From: Palsa-892 sp035556215
GTDB taxonomy: Bacteria; Pseudomonadota; Alphaproteobacteria; Rhizobiales; Xanthobacteraceae
DNA: 64,000 nucleotides
Direction: 5' to 3'
Assembly: GCA_035556215.1 (NCBI GenBank)
Contig: DATMFI010000027.1
Location: 62,001 to 126,000 of the forward strand
The first letter of the stretch is position 1. The number at the start of each line of letters is the position of its first letter. Shown in pieces: positions 8,426-18,159 of this stretch. The notes under the pieces are model-generated. The model was given only the letters and a program-made list of their open reading frames with translations, was not told where the DNA came from and did not search any database. The translations under genes and the position numbers were made by a program.

Positions 8426-10134
8426 GACGGCTGAGCCTCGGAATTATCCGGCTGCGGCTCGGCGGGGAACGCGCCGAAGGCGTGCTCCAGCATGCCGTAA
8501 GCGATTTCGCGTTCGCCCATGATGACGAAGTTGGCCTTGTGCTTCTCGAGATGCTCGACCTCGGCGTCGGAATGGGCCCGCGCGATGATGTCGAGTTTAG
8601 GATTGAGCTTGCGTGCTTGCTCTGCGACCTGGCCCGCTTCGAAGCCGTCGGGGATTGCGATGAACAACCAGCGCGCACCGGGCAAGTTGGCCGCCTTGAT
8701 AATGCGCGGGTCGGCGGCATTGCCCTGAACGACCTCGATACCGCTCTGACGGATTGTCTCGGCGGCCTGCTTGCGGTCCTCGATGACGAGGTAAGGCTGA
8801 TTTTCCGCCTTGAGGCGGGCGCCGAGAATGGTGCCGACACGGCCGTAGCCGACGATGACGGCATGATTGGTGAGGCTGGTCTCGGGAATTTCCTCCGGCT
8901 CCTCCGGCGGTGGCGGCGCCTTGGTGAGCACGGTTCGGTCGATGATCTGGAGGCGTTTTTTAAGATAGGTGACGGCTACGAAATAAAACGGGTTGACCAG
9001 GATGGTGATGATGGCGCCGGCGAGGATCAGATCCTCGCCTTCCTGGGGTAAGATTTTCAACGCTAATCCGAGTCCGCCGAGGATGAACGAAAATTCGCCG
9101 ATCTGCGCGAGGCTCGCACCGATGGTCAGCGCGGTCGAGATCGGATGGCCGAACAGCCGAACAATCAAATAGGCGGCGATCGGGTTGAAGATCAGAATGA
9201 TCGCGAGCGTCGCGAATAGCGGTCCCGGATGCTCAATGATGATCTTCGGATTGAACAACATGCCGACGGAAACAAAGAACAGCACGGCGAACGCGTCGCG
9301 CAGCGGCAACGACTCTTCCGCGGCGCGCTGGCTGAGTGTCGACTCGCTCAGCATCATGCCGGCAAAGAACGCGCCGAGCGCGAAGGAAATACCGAACAAT
9401 TCTGCGGCGCCATAGGCGACGCCGAGCGCGATCGCGAGCACTGCGAGGCGAAACAGCTCGCGCGAGCCCATATGCACGACGTAGTGCAAAATCTCCGGGA
9501 TGACTCGCCGGCCGACGACGAACATCAGCGCGACGAAAGCCGCGACCTTGGCGATGGTGATGGCGAGGGTTTGCGCGAGGTCGGAGACGTCGAAAGCGGT
9601 GCCGTTATTCACGACGCTCGCCATCGCCGGGATGAAAACGAGCGCAAGCACCATGACCATGTCCTGCACCACGAGCCAGCCGATCGCGATGCGGCCGCGC
9701 TCGGTCTCCATGATGCGGCGCTCTTGCAGCGAGCGGGTCAGGACGACGGTACTGGCGACGGAGAGGGCAAGGCCGAAGACAAAGCCGGTCGACCAATTCC
9801 AGCCGAAGAGCTTTGCCAGCAACATGCCGAGCAGGGTCGCGATGGTGGTCTGCGCCAGTGCTCCGGGGAGCGCGATGCCCTTAACGGATAGCAGGTCCTT
9901 CAATGAAAAGTGCAGGCCGACGCCGAACATCAGGAGGATGACGCCGAGTTCGGCGAGCTCTCCGGCAAGGCCCTGATCGGCGACATAGCCCGGCGTATAC
10001 GGGCCGACGACGACCCCGGCGAGCAGATAGCCCACTAGGGGCGAGATTTTCAGCCTATTGGCCAGTGTGCCAAAAACGAAAGCCAGAACGAGGCCGGCGA
10101 CAACCGTGCCAATTAACGGGGAATGATGCGCCAT
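8422..10134 (-). CDS. CPA2-family monovalent cation:proton antiporter, YbaL/Kef type
   Basis: A 570-residue inner-membrane transporter predicted to exchange K+ or Na+ for protons. Residues 1-385 contain about 12 hydrophobic segments of the Na+/H+ exchanger fold (GYLLAGVVVGPYTPG, FFVSVGMLFNP). After a Pro/Glu-rich linker, an RCK_N domain begins near residue 413 with the nucleotide-binding motif VIVGYGRVGT and continues to about residue 535. The overall plan and length fit YbaL. KefB/KefC glutathione-adduct gating cannot be assigned from sequence alone. It converges on nnr with a 4-base overlap. Confidence 0.88.
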   Translation of the reverse strand: MAHHSPLIGTVVAGLVLAFVFGTLANRLKISPLVGYLLAGVVVGPYTPGYVADQGLAGELAELGVILLMFGVGLHFSLKDLLSVKGIALPGALAQTTIATLLGMLLAKLFGWNWSTGFVFGLALSVASTVVLTRSLQERRIMETERGRIAIGWLVVQDMVMVLALVFIPAMASVVNNGTAFDVSDLAQTLAITIAKVAAFVALMFVVGRRVIPEILHYVVHMGSRELFRLAVLAIALGVAYGAAELFGISFALGAFFAGMMLSESTLSQRAAEESLPLRDAFAVLFFVSVGMLFNPKIIIEHPGPLFATLAIILIFNPIAAYLIVRLFGHPISTALTIGASLAQIGEFSFILGGLGLALKILPQEGEDLILAGAIITILVNPFYFVAVTYLKKRLQIIDRTVLTKAPPPPEEPEEIPETSLTNHAVIVGYGRVGTILGARLKAENQPYLVIEDRKQAAETIRQSGIEVVQGNAADPRIIKAANLPGARWLFIAIPDGFEAGQVAEQARKLNPKLDIIARAHSDAEVEHLEKHKANFVIMGEREIAYGMLEHAFGAFPAEPQPDNSEAQPS

Positions 10135-10227
10135 GAAAGGGGTTCTGGTCTCCTACCTCGGAATCAGGATAACCGGTTCCCCGGGGAAATTCCTAGTAAA
10201 AACACGGATTTCTGCCGCGCATTGTTT

Positions 10228-10255
10228 TTGCGCCGCCGATTGAGCGTGCTATATC
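10228..10255 (+). promoter_or_regulatory. Candidate sigma-70 promoter for tRNA-Leu (and tig)
   Basis: TTGCGC (10228-10233), a 16-base spacer and TATATC (10250-10255) form a plausible housekeeping promoter about 50 bases before the tRNA. The same TTGCGC -35 variant appears before rpsB. This rests on motif matching only. Confidence 0.4.
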
Positions 10256-10305
10256 CCCGCCGGGCCGGCGCTGGCGCTCGCGGCCCAGGCTTCACCCAAA
10301 GCTTC

Positions 10306-10390
10306 GCGGGCGTGGCGGAACTGGTAGACGCGCGGGATTTAGGTTCCCGTGACGAAAGTCGTGGGGGTTCAAGTCCCTCCGCCCGCACCA
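10306..10390 (+). tRNA. tRNA-Leu, anticodon UAG
   Basis: An 85-base class II tRNA. The acceptor stem GCGGGCG (10306-10312) pairs fully with CGCCCGC (10380-10386), followed by the discriminator A and an encoded CCA. The anticodon stem CGGGA/TCCCG encloses a loop with TAG at 10340-10342. A long variable arm (around GTGACGAAAGTCGTG) and a TTCAAGT T-loop are present. It ends 29 bases before tig and may share its transcript. Confidence 0.96.
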
Positions 10391-10419
10391 TTTCCTATGG
10401 ATTTAGAAAGAGAAGTTCG

Positions 10420-11781
10420 ATGCAAGTTACAGAAACCGTGTCGGAAGGATTGAAGCGCGAATATTCGGTGGTGTTGCCGGCGGCCGAGCTGGACACAAAG
10501 GCGAACGAACGCCTCGCTTCGATCAAGGATCGCGTCAATATGCCGGGCTTCCGTCCCGGCAAGGTGCCGATGCAGCACCTCAAGCGCCTGCACGGCAAGG
10601 CGATCATGGGCGAGGTGATCGAGCAGGCGATTGCCGACACCAACAACAAGATCATTTCCGAACACGGCCTCAAGCTCGCGATGGAGCCGAAGATCACGCT
10701 CGCCAATGACAACGAGCAGGCGATCAAGGAAGTGATCGAGGGCAAGGCCGACCTTGCCTACACGGTCGCGATGGAAGTGCTGCCGAAGATTACACTTGCC
10801 GATTTTTCCAAGATCAAAATCGAAAAGCCGGTGGCGCCGGTCACCGATGAAGAAGTCGATGAAGCCATCGCCAAGATGGCGGAAGGCACGCGGCCCTACA
10901 CCGAGAAGCAGGGCAAATCGGCCGATGGCGATCGCTTGACGATTTCATTCGTCGGCAAGATCGGCGGCGTCGAATTCGAAGGCGGCAAGGGTGACAACAT
11001 TCCGGTTGTGATCGGCTCGAAGCGTTTTATTCCGGGCTTTGAGGAACAGCTGATCGGTCTCGCCGCCGGCGAGAGCGGCACCGTGAAGGTGAAATTCCCC
11101 GACGATTACGCATCGCCAGAAGTTGCCGGCAAGGATGCCGAATTTGCCGTGACCGTCAGCAAGGTCGAGGCGCCCGGCGAAGTGAAGGCCGATGACGAAT
11201 GGGCGAAATCCCTCGGCATGGAGTCGCTCGACAAGCTCAAGCAGGTCACGCGCGAGCGTTTCGGTTACGAGCATACATTCGCTTCGCGCCTGAAAGCGAA
11301 GCGCAAGCTGCTCGATGAACTCGACAAATTGCATCAGTTCGCGGTGCCGCCGACGCTCCTGGAACAGGAATTCAACGGCGTGTGGCAGGCCGTGAACCGC
11401 GACATGCAGCAGCGCGGCTCGGACTTCGCGAAAGAGGGCACCACGGAAGAAGAGGCGAAGAAGGAATATCGCGAGATTTCCGACCGCCGCGTTCGCCTTG
11501 GCCTCGTGATCGCCGAGATCGGCGAGAAGAATGGCATCAAGGTTTCGGAGGAAGAGATCAACCGCGCGATCGTCGATCAGGCCCGCAACTATCCGGGCCA
11601 GGAGCAGCAGATCTGGGATTATTACCGCAAGAACCCGATGGCGCTCGCCGAGATCCGCTCGCCGATTTACGAAGACAAGGTCATCGACTTCCTGCTCGAG
11701 CTCGCCCAGGTGACCGAAAAGCAGGTCACCAAGGCCGAGTTGATGAAGGAAGACGACGAAGAGGGCGGCAAGAAAAAATAA
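10420..11781 (+). CDS. tig: Trigger factor, ribosome-associated chaperone and prolyl isomerase
   Basis: Binds near the ribosomal exit tunnel and shields nascent chains. The 453-residue protein has the three expected parts: a ribosome-binding N-domain with the signature GFRPGKVP (near residue 44), a central FKBP-type prolyl isomerase domain (about 160-245, with FVGKIGGVEFEGGKG), and an elongated helical C-domain ending in a charged Asp/Glu/Lys tail. The open frame extends upstream through tRNA-Leu, so the start is fixed at the ATG at 10420 behind AAAGAGAAG. It heads the usual tig-clpP-clpX-lon order. Confidence 0.96.
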   Translation: MQVTETVSEGLKREYSVVLPAAELDTKANERLASIKDRVNMPGFRPGKVPMQHLKRLHGKAIMGEVIEQAIADTNNKIISEHGLKLAMEPKITLANDNEQAIKEVIEGKADLAYTVAMEVLPKITLADFSKIKIEKPVAPVTDEEVDEAIAKMAEGTRPYTEKQGKSADGDRLTISFVGKIGGVEFEGGKGDNIPVVIGSKRFIPGFEEQLIGLAAGESGTVKVKFPDDYASPEVAGKDAEFAVTVSKVEAPGEVKADDEWAKSLGMESLDKLKQVTRERFGYEHTFASRLKAKRKLLDELDKLHQFAVPPTLLEQEFNGVWQAVNRDMQQRGSDFAKEGTTEEEAKKEYREISDRRVRLGLVIAEIGEKNGIKVSEEEINRAIVDQARNYPGQEQQIWDYYRKNPMALAEIRSPIYEDKVIDFLLELAQVTEKQVTKAELMKEDDEEGGKKK

Positions 11782-11881
11782 CCCTCTTTCGCTTTCGGCA
11801 GGCGCGCCCCATATCGCGGTTCATCGGCTATGTTAGATTTACGAAGAATCGCGATGTTTGGCGCGCGGAGGAATATTAAGC

Positions 11882-12514
11882 ATGCGTGATCCGGTTGAGA
11901 CTTACATGAACCTCGTGCCGATGGTGGTCGAGCAGACCAACCGCGGCGAGCGTGCCTATGACATCTTTTCACGCCTTCTGAAGGAGCGGATTATCTTCGT
12001 CACGGGCCCGGTCGAAGACGGCATGGCCTCGCTGATTGTCGCGCAGCTCCTGTTCCTCGAAGCCGAGAACCCGAAAAAAGAAATCTCGATGTACATCAAC
12101 TCGCCGGGCGGGGTGGTGACGTCGGGCATGGCGATTTACGACACCATGCAGTTCGTCCGGCCGGCGATTTCGACGCTGTGCATCGGACAGGCAGCCTCGA
12201 TGGGCTCGCTGTTGCTCGCCGCCGGCGAAAAGGACATGCGCTTCGCGTTGCCGAACGCGCGCATCATGGTCCATCAGCCGTCGGGCGGTTTTCAGGGGCA
12301 GGCAACCGACATCATGCTGCACGCCGCCGAAATCCTTGCGCTCAAGAAGCGGCTGAACGAAATTTACGTGCAGCACACCGGCCAGCCGCTCAAGGCGATC
12401 GAGGATGCGCTGGAGCGCGACAAATTTCTCACCGCCGCGGGCGCCAAGGAGTTCGGCATTATCGACAAGGTGATCGACAAGCGCCCCACCGAGGAAGCGC
12501 CGGCGAAGGCCTGA
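11882..12514 (+). CDS. clpP: ATP-dependent Clp protease proteolytic subunit
   Basis: Serine peptidase that forms the two-ring tetradecameric chamber fed by ClpX or ClpA. The 210-residue protein has catalytic Ser106 (GQAASMGS) and His131 (MVHQPSGG), with the Asp further on. The frame is open from 11858, but a clear GGAGG ribosome site at 11867-11871 would then lie inside the gene, so the ATG at 11882 (MRDPVETYMNLVP) is the start. It follows tig by 100 bases and precedes clpX by 367 bases, so clpX probably has its own promoter. Confidence 0.97.
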   Translation: MRDPVETYMNLVPMVVEQTNRGERAYDIFSRLLKERIIFVTGPVEDGMASLIVAQLLFLEAENPKKEISMYINSPGGVVTSGMAIYDTMQFVRPAISTLCIGQAASMGSLLLAAGEKDMRFALPNARIMVHQPSGGFQGQATDIMLHAAEILALKKRLNEIYVQHTGQPLKAIEDALERDKFLTAAGAKEFGIIDKVIDKRPTEEAPAKA

Positions 12515-12881
12515 TGTTCACACCAGCTTGATTGGCATTTGCATTCCGGAGTGCCGATCTAAATGCCGCTATGGTGTTCTCAGCCAATAGTTGCATTCGG
12601 GGCACAGGCTTGGAAAAAGGCCTCGGATTTGACTGTTTTGGTACGGAAAAGACGGTTCCCCTCGCAGTTCGGCATTGCCTTTACCGGCTCGAATGGCGAG
12701 GATTTGGGACGATTCCATGCGCTGAATTGGGATTTGTAGCGTTAATGGAATGTTGAGCGGGGCCTGACTAGCATGTCTTCGTGGTGTCATGCTTGTAAGG
12801 ATTGGGAAGTAGATTCCGGGGGCGAAGCGCGGCATGGCCGCAAAGTATGAAGTCGAAGCGAAGCACTGAAGGAGAGACGGA
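12515..12881 (+). other. clpP-clpX intergenic region
   Basis: This 367-base gap holds an inverted repeat, GGCATTT (12534-12540) with AAATGCC (12561-12567) and an inner GCA/TGC pair, soon after clpP. No T run follows, so termination is uncertain. The clpX promoter should lie in the rest, but I could not identify a convincing -35/-10 pair or heat-shock promoter. A short open frame at 12532-12756 has no recognisable protein features. Confidence 0.45.
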
Positions 12882-14150
12882 ATGAGCAAGGTGAGCGGGG
12901 AATCGAAGAACACGCTGTATTGCTCGTTCTGCGGCAAAAGCCAGCACGAAGTCCGCAAGCTGATCGCCGGCCCCACGGTCTTTATCTGCGACGAATGCGT
13001 CGAACTCTGCATGGATATCATCCGCGAGGAGAACAAGACCTCGCTGGTGAAGTCGCGCGACGGTATCCCGACGCCGAAGGAAATCCGCAAGGTTCTCGAC
13101 GACTACGTGATCGATCAAGGGCACGCCAAAAAGGTGCTCTCGGTCGCGGTTCACAACCACTACAAGCGGCTGAACCACGCCACCAAGCACAACGACGTCG
13201 AACTCGCGAAATCGAACATCATGCTGATCGGGCCTACGGGCTCGGGCAAGACGCTGCTCGCCCAGACTCTCGCGCGCATCCTGGATGTTCCGTTCACGAT
13301 GGCCGACGCGACGACGCTGACCGAAGCCGGCTATGTCGGTGAGGACGTCGAGAACATCATCCTCAAGCTGCTGCAGGCCGCCGACTACAATGTCGAGCGC
13401 GCGCAGCGCGGCATCGTCTATATCGACGAGATCGACAAGATCTCGCGCAAGTCCGACAACCCGTCGATCACTCGCGATGTGTCGGGCGAGGGCGTGCAGC
13501 AGGCGCTCCTGAAGATCATGGAAGGTACTGTCGCTTCCGTTCCGCCGCAGGGCGGCCGCAAGCATCCGCAGCAGGAATTCCTGCAGGTCGATACGACGAA
13601 CATTCTGTTCATCTGCGGCGGCGCCTTTGGCGGCCTTGAGAAGATCATCTCGTCGCGCGGCAAAGGCACCTCGATCGGTTTCGGCGCGCAGGTTGCCTCG
13701 CCCGAAGATCGCAAGCCGGGTGAAGTGTTCCGTCATGTCGAGCCGGAAGACCTTCTGAAGTACGGCTTGATCCCGGAATTCATCGGCCGTCTGCCGGTTA
13801 TCGCGACGCTCGAGGATCTCGACGAGACCGCGCTGAAGCGCATCCTGGTCGAACCGAAGAATGCGCTGGTGAAGCAGTACCAGCGGCTGTTCGACATGGA
13901 GAACGTGGAACTTTCGATCCACGAAGATGCGCTCGGGGCGATCGCCCGCAAGGCGATCGAACGCAAAACCGGTGCGCGCGGTCTGCGCTCCATCATGGAA
14001 GGCATCCTGCTCGATACGATGTTCGAGCTGCCGAGCCTTGAAGGTGTCGAAGAGATCGTCATCGGCCGCGAGGTCGTGGAGGGTGGAGCGCGTCCGCTCT
14101 ACATCTACGCCGACCGGGCGAACGACAGCGGCGCGCCTGCCAGCGCCTGA
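12882..14150 (+). CDS. clpX: ATP-dependent Clp protease ATP-binding subunit
   Basis: AAA+ unfoldase that recognises tagged substrates and threads them into ClpP; in alphaproteobacteria it also drives cell-cycle proteolysis. The 422-residue protein starts with the zinc-binding domain (Cys14, Cys17, then CDECVELC). The AAA+ module follows with Walker A GPTGSGKT, Walker B VYIDEIDKI and the pore motif GYVGED. The family's ClpP-contact loop is seen as IGFGAQV. AAGGAGAG lies just before the ATG. All catalytic features are intact. Confidence 0.97.
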   Translation: MSKVSGESKNTLYCSFCGKSQHEVRKLIAGPTVFICDECVELCMDIIREENKTSLVKSRDGIPTPKEIRKVLDDYVIDQGHAKKVLSVAVHNHYKRLNHATKHNDVELAKSNIMLIGPTGSGKTLLAQTLARILDVPFTMADATTLTEAGYVGEDVENIILKLLQAADYNVERAQRGIVYIDEIDKISRKSDNPSITRDVSGEGVQQALLKIMEGTVASVPPQGGRKHPQQEFLQVDTTNILFICGGAFGGLEKIISSRGKGTSIGFGAQVASPEDRKPGEVFRHVEPEDLLKYGLIPEFIGRLPVIATLEDLDETALKRILVEPKNALVKQYQRLFDMENVELSIHEDALGAIARKAIERKTGARGLRSIMEGILLDTMFELPSLEGVEEIVIGREVVEGGARPLYIYADRANDSGAPASA

Positions 14151-14190
14151 TCTCGGTGCCTTGCCCCTGACGCAAGGCTGGTAAGCATGA

Positions 14191-14237
14191 CGGCGAAAAA
14201 CGCCGAAAAAGGCTGGAAAATCGCCGGATTTCCGGCG
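14191..14237 (+). terminator. Two stem-loops after clpX, weak terminator candidates
   Basis: CGGCG-AAAAA-CGCCG (14191-14205) and CGCCGG-ATTT-CCGGCG (14222-14237) lie 40-90 bases past the clpX stop. Both are perfect but short, and neither has a long T run, so they may only attenuate read-through into lon. Confidence 0.35.
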
Positions 14238-14247
14238 GTTTCGCTCC

Positions 14248-14276
14248 TTGACACTGCTATAGTCGGTATCCACCTA
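14248..14276 (+). promoter_or_regulatory. Candidate lon promoter (-35 element)
   Basis: A perfect TTGACA at 14248-14253, about 135 bases before lon, is followed at 17-19 bases by a poor -10 (CACCTAAT). The -35 also reads CTTGAC, compatible with a heat-shock sigma factor, but the downstream element does not match RpoH well. The class of promoter is left open. Confidence 0.3.
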
Positions 14277-14385
14277 ATGGAGCGAAACCGATTCCGGTGG
14301 GGGTTTTCCAGGAGCTTCCGACCTGTAAAGGCGCCGCCTTATGGGGCGCACGAGAACTCTGCCGGGCAAGAAGAAAGGGGTCTCC

Positions 14386-16812
14386 ATGACCACACAGAAG
14401 CCCCGTCCTCCGCTGAAGGCTGGCGTCGCGCAGAGTTTCCCGGTGTTGCCGCTCCGCGACATCGTGGTCTTCCCGCACATGATCGTGCCGCTGTTCGTCG
14501 GCCGCGAAAAATCCATTCGCGCCCTCGAAGAGGTCATGCGGAACGACACTTACATTCTGCTCGCGACGCAGATGAACGCATCCGACGACGATCCAGCGGC
14601 GGATTCGATCTACAAGATCGGCGTTCTCGCGCAGGTTCTGCAGCTTCTGAAGCTGCCGGACGGCACCGTGAAGGTGCTGGTCGAAGGCATCGAGCGCGCG
14701 CAGATCAAGAGCTACAGCGAGCGTTCCGAGTTCTACGAAGCCGAAGCGGTCGTGCTGCCGAGCGAAGTCTCGAGTCCGATCGAGGTCGAGGCGCTCGCGC
14801 GCTCGGTCGTCAACGAGTTCGAGAGCTACGTGAAGCTCAACAAGAAAGTTTCGCCGGAAGTGATCGGCGTCATCTCGCAGGTCGAGGATTACTCGAAGCT
14901 TGCGGATACTGTCGCATCGCATCTCGCGGTGAAGATCCCCGACAAGCAGGCGGTGCTGGAGCTGACTTCGGTTGCCGCGCGGCTCGAGAAGGTGCTCGGG
15001 CTGATGGAAAGCGAAATCTCGGTCTTGCAGGTCGAGAAGCGTATCCGCACGCGCGTCAAGCGCCAGATGGAGAAGACGCAGCGCGAGTACTATCTGAATG
15101 AGCAGATGAAGGCCATTCAGAAGGAGCTCGGCGACGAAGACGGCAAGGACGAGCTCGCGGAGCTTGAAGAGAAGATCAAGCGCACCAAGCTGACGAAGGA
15201 AGCGCGCGACAAGGCAAACCATGAGCTGAAGAAGCTCCGCCAGATGTCGCCGATGTCCGCGGAAGCGACGGTGATCCGCAACTATCTCGACTGGGTCTTG
15301 TCGATCCCCTGGAACAACAAGAGCAAGGTCAAGAAGGATCTCTCGTTCGCGCAGGATGTGCTCGACGCCGATCACTATGGCCTCGACAAGGTCAAGGAAC
15401 GCATCGTCGAGTATCTCGCGGTGCAGACGCGCTCGAACAAGCTGTCGGGCCCGATCCTGTGCCTGGTGGGCGCGCCGGGCGTCGGCAAGACGTCGCTTGG
15501 CAAGTCGATCGCGAAAGCGACCGGGCGCGAGTTCGTGCGCGTGTCGCTGGGCGGCGTGCGGGACGAGGCCGAAATCCGCGGCCATCGCCGGACGTATATC
15601 GGCTCGATGCCGGGCAAGATCATTCAGTCGATGCGGAAAGCGAAAAAGTCGAACCCGCTCTTCCTGCTCGACGAGATCGACAAGATGGGCGCCGACTTCC
15701 GCGGCGATCCGTCGTCGGCCTTGCTCGAAGTGCTGGATCCTGAACAGAACGCGACGTTCAACGACCATTACCTCGAAGTCGATTATGACCTCTCGAACGT
15801 GATGTTCGTGACGACGGCGAACACGCTCAACATTCCGCCGGCCCTTCTGGACCGTATGGAAGTGATCCGCATCGCGGGCTATACCGAGGATGAGAAGGTC
15901 GAGATCGCGCGGCGCCACCTGATCCCGGCGCAGATGACGAAACACGGCCTGAAGTCCGAAGAGTGGTCGATCGACCAGGACGCGCTGCTTCTCCTGATCC
16001 GCCGCTATACGCGGGAGTCAGGTGTGCGCAGCCTCGAGCGCGAGATTGCGACTCTGATCCGCAAGGCGGTGAAGGAGATCATCGCCGAGAACAAGACCTC
16101 GGTCGCGGTCACCGCCGGCAATCTCGAGAAATATCTCGGCGTGCCGAAGTACCGGTATGGCGAAGCCGAACTCGAGGATCAGGTCGGCGTGGTCACGGGC
16201 CTTGCCTGGACGGACGCCGGTGGCGAACTGCTCACCATCGAAAGTCTGATGATGCCGGGCAAGGGCAAGATGACGGTCACCGGCAATCTGCGTGACGTGA
16301 TGAAAGAGTCGATCTCGGCGGCGGCATCGTATGTCCGCTCGCGGGCGCCGGCTCTCGGCATCAAGCCGCCGCTGTTCGAGAAGCGGGACATCCACGTTCA
16401 CGTGCCGGAAGGCGCGACGCCGAAGGATGGTCCGTCGGCGGGCGTCGCGATGGCAACCGCCATCGTGTCGGTGATGACCGGCATCCCGATCCACCGTGAT
16501 ATCGCCATGACCGGCGAAATCACGTTGCGGGGCCGGGTGCTGCCGATCGGCGGCCTCAAGGAGAAGCTCCTTGCGGCTCACCGCGGCGGTATCAAGAAGG
16601 TCTTGATCCCCGAAGAGAACGCCAAGGATCTCGCGGAGATTGCCGACAACGTGAAGAGCGGCCTCGAGATCGTGCCGGTCTCGCGTATGGACGAGGTGCT
16701 GGCGCACGCGCTCACCAAGAAGCCCGTCGCGGTCGAGTGGGATGAAGAGGCGGCTGCAATGCCGGTCGCCAAGCCTGAGGATGAAGATTCCTCGGGTGTT
16801 GTGGCCCACTAA
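14386..16812 (+). CDS. lon: ATP-dependent Lon protease
   Basis: Single-chain AAA+ serine protease that removes misfolded proteins and regulators such as CcrM and DnaA in alphaproteobacteria (known of the family). The 808-residue length is standard. The N-terminal substrate-binding domain begins FPVLPLRDIVVFPHMIVPL. Walker A is GAPGVGKT and Walker B LFLLDEIDKM. The C-terminal protease domain has the catalytic Ser in DGPSAGVAMATA and the Lys in PIGGLKEKLLAA. The frame is open from 14341; the ATG at 14386 is chosen because AAAGGGG (14374-14380) precedes it at good spacing. Confidence 0.97.
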   Translation: MTTQKPRPPLKAGVAQSFPVLPLRDIVVFPHMIVPLFVGREKSIRALEEVMRNDTYILLATQMNASDDDPAADSIYKIGVLAQVLQLLKLPDGTVKVLVEGIERAQIKSYSERSEFYEAEAVVLPSEVSSPIEVEALARSVVNEFESYVKLNKKVSPEVIGVISQVEDYSKLADTVASHLAVKIPDKQAVLELTSVAARLEKVLGLMESEISVLQVEKRIRTRVKRQMEKTQREYYLNEQMKAIQKELGDEDGKDELAELEEKIKRTKLTKEARDKANHELKKLRQMSPMSAEATVIRNYLDWVLSIPWNNKSKVKKDLSFAQDVLDADHYGLDKVKERIVEYLAVQTRSNKLSGPILCLVGAPGVGKTSLGKSIAKATGREFVRVSLGGVRDEAEIRGHRRTYIGSMPGKIIQSMRKAKKSNPLFLLDEIDKMGADFRGDPSSALLEVLDPEQNATFNDHYLEVDYDLSNVMFVTTANTLNIPPALLDRMEVIRIAGYTEDEKVEIARRHLIPAQMTKHGLKSEEWSIDQDALLLLIRRYTRESGVRSLEREIATLIRKAVKEIIAENKTSVAVTAGNLEKYLGVPKYRYGEAELEDQVGVVTGLAWTDAGGELLTIESLMMPGKGKMTVTGNLRDVMKESISAAASYVRSRAPALGIKPPLFEKRDIHVHVPEGATPKDGPSAGVAMATAIVSVMTGIPIHRDIAMTGEITLRGRVLPIGGLKEKLLAAHRGGIKKVLIPEENAKDLAEIADNVKSGLEIVPVSRMDEVLAHALTKKPVAVEWDEEAAAMPVAKPEDEDSSGVVAH

Positions 16813-16840
16813 GCGATACAAGGGCTTAGCGAAATAAGCG

Positions 16841-16875
16841 AAAGCGGCGGATGAACTCCGCCGCTTTCATTTTTA
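16841..16875 (+). terminator. Intrinsic terminator after lon
   Basis: A perfect 11-bp stem (AAAGCGGCGGA / TCCGCCGCTTT) with a 5-base loop is followed by CATTTTT, 28 bases past the lon stop codon. Confidence 0.92.
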
Positions 16876-16977
16876 CGGTGTGGTCATCAACAATCGAGGA
16901 AATTGGCGACTTTTTCGTCTGAACGGCCTTCTTTTCGCCCGGTAAACGGCCAACCTAACCGTCAACCAAGGCCGAAG

Positions 16978-16994
16978 CTGGAGATTCGCTCCAG
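16978..16994 (+). other. Hairpin in the hupB leader
   Basis: CTGGAG-ATTCG-CTCCAG forms a perfect 6-bp stem 24 bases before the hupB start codon. It may influence translation or stability of this abundant mRNA; function is not known. Confidence 0.4.
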
Positions 16995-17018
16995 TCTCGT
17001 ATTGCAAAGGACCCCCCG

Positions 17019-17297
17019 ATGACGAAGAACGAATTGATCGCGCAGGTTTCGGAGCGAACTCAGCTCAACCGGAACGACGCCACCAAGGCTGTCGAGGCGA
17101 CGTTCGATGTAATCACCGGCGCCCTCAAGCATGGTGATGAAGTGAAGCTTATCGGTTTTGGCAGTTTCACCGTTGCTCAGCGCAAGGCGCGCGAAGGCCG
17201 CAATCCGCGGACTGGCGAGCCGGTGCAGATTGCGGCGTCGAAGGCGCCGAAATTCACGGCCGGCAAAGGCCTGAAAGATGCAGTGAATTTCCCGTAG
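17019..17297 (+). CDS. hupB: HU-family DNA-binding protein
   Basis: A 92-residue nucleoid protein that bends and compacts DNA as a dimer. It shows the HU core GFGSFTVAQRKAREGRNPRTGEP, with the Arg-rich beta arm and the Asn-Pro tip that intercalates DNA, and starts MTKNELIAQV as HU proteins do. AAAGGA precedes the ATG. Placement directly after lon is common in proteobacteria. A second, more divergent HU-like gene lies at 26546-26842. Confidence 0.95.
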   Translation: MTKNELIAQVSERTQLNRNDATKAVEATFDVITGALKHGDEVKLIGFGSFTVAQRKAREGRNPRTGEPVQIAASKAPKFTAGKGLKDAVNFP

Positions 17298-17318
17298 ACT
17301 GCGCCGAGGTTTAGGATT

Positions 17319-17364
17319 TATACGATCTCGTGCTCCCGCCACTGGCGGGAGCATTCGAGTTTTT
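17319..17364 (+). terminator. Intrinsic terminator of hupB, abutting tRNA-Val
   Basis: TGCTCCCGCC (17331-17340) pairs perfectly with GGCGGGAGCA (17344-17353) around ACT. CTCG/CGAG extends the stem, and TTTTT runs straight into the first base of tRNA-Val. A possible tRNA promoter, TAGACT (17295-17300) with TATACG (17319-17324), overlaps the hupB stop, so the hairpin may also be the 5' leader of the tRNA transcript. Confidence 0.8.
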
Positions 17365-17440
17365 GGGCGGTTAGCTCAGCTGGTAGAGCATCTCGTTTAC
17401 ACCGAGAGGGTCGGAGGTTCGAGCCCTTCACCGCCCACCA
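17365..17440 (+). tRNA. tRNA-Val, anticodon UAC
   Basis: A 76-base tRNA. The acceptor GGGCGGT (17365-17371) pairs with ACCGCCC (17430-17436), then A and an encoded CCA. The anticodon stem TCTCG/CGAGA encloses a loop with TAC at 17398-17400. The D-arm TAGCTCAGCTGGTAGAGCA and T-loop GTTCGAGCC are canonical. It converges with livF, which ends only 20 bases away. Confidence 0.96.
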
Positions 17441-17460
17441 AAACCCTCAGGGAAGCGTCC

Positions 17461-18155
<695 letters not shown>

Positions 18156-18159
<4 letters not shown>

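Noticed and set aside
10123..10419. N-terminal extension of trigger factor to 10123
   Set aside because: It would translate through a complete tRNA-Leu; the family start is at 10420.
12532..12756. 74-codon frame in the clpP-clpX gap
   Set aside because: No ribosome site, irregular codon use and no protein features.
12768..14273. 501-residue minus-strand frame opposite clpX
   Set aside because: Shadow of clpX with Arg/Asp-rich low-information sequence and no ribosome site.
14257..15945. 562-residue minus-strand frame opposite lon
   Set aside because: Antisense shadow of lon; no recognisable fold or motif.
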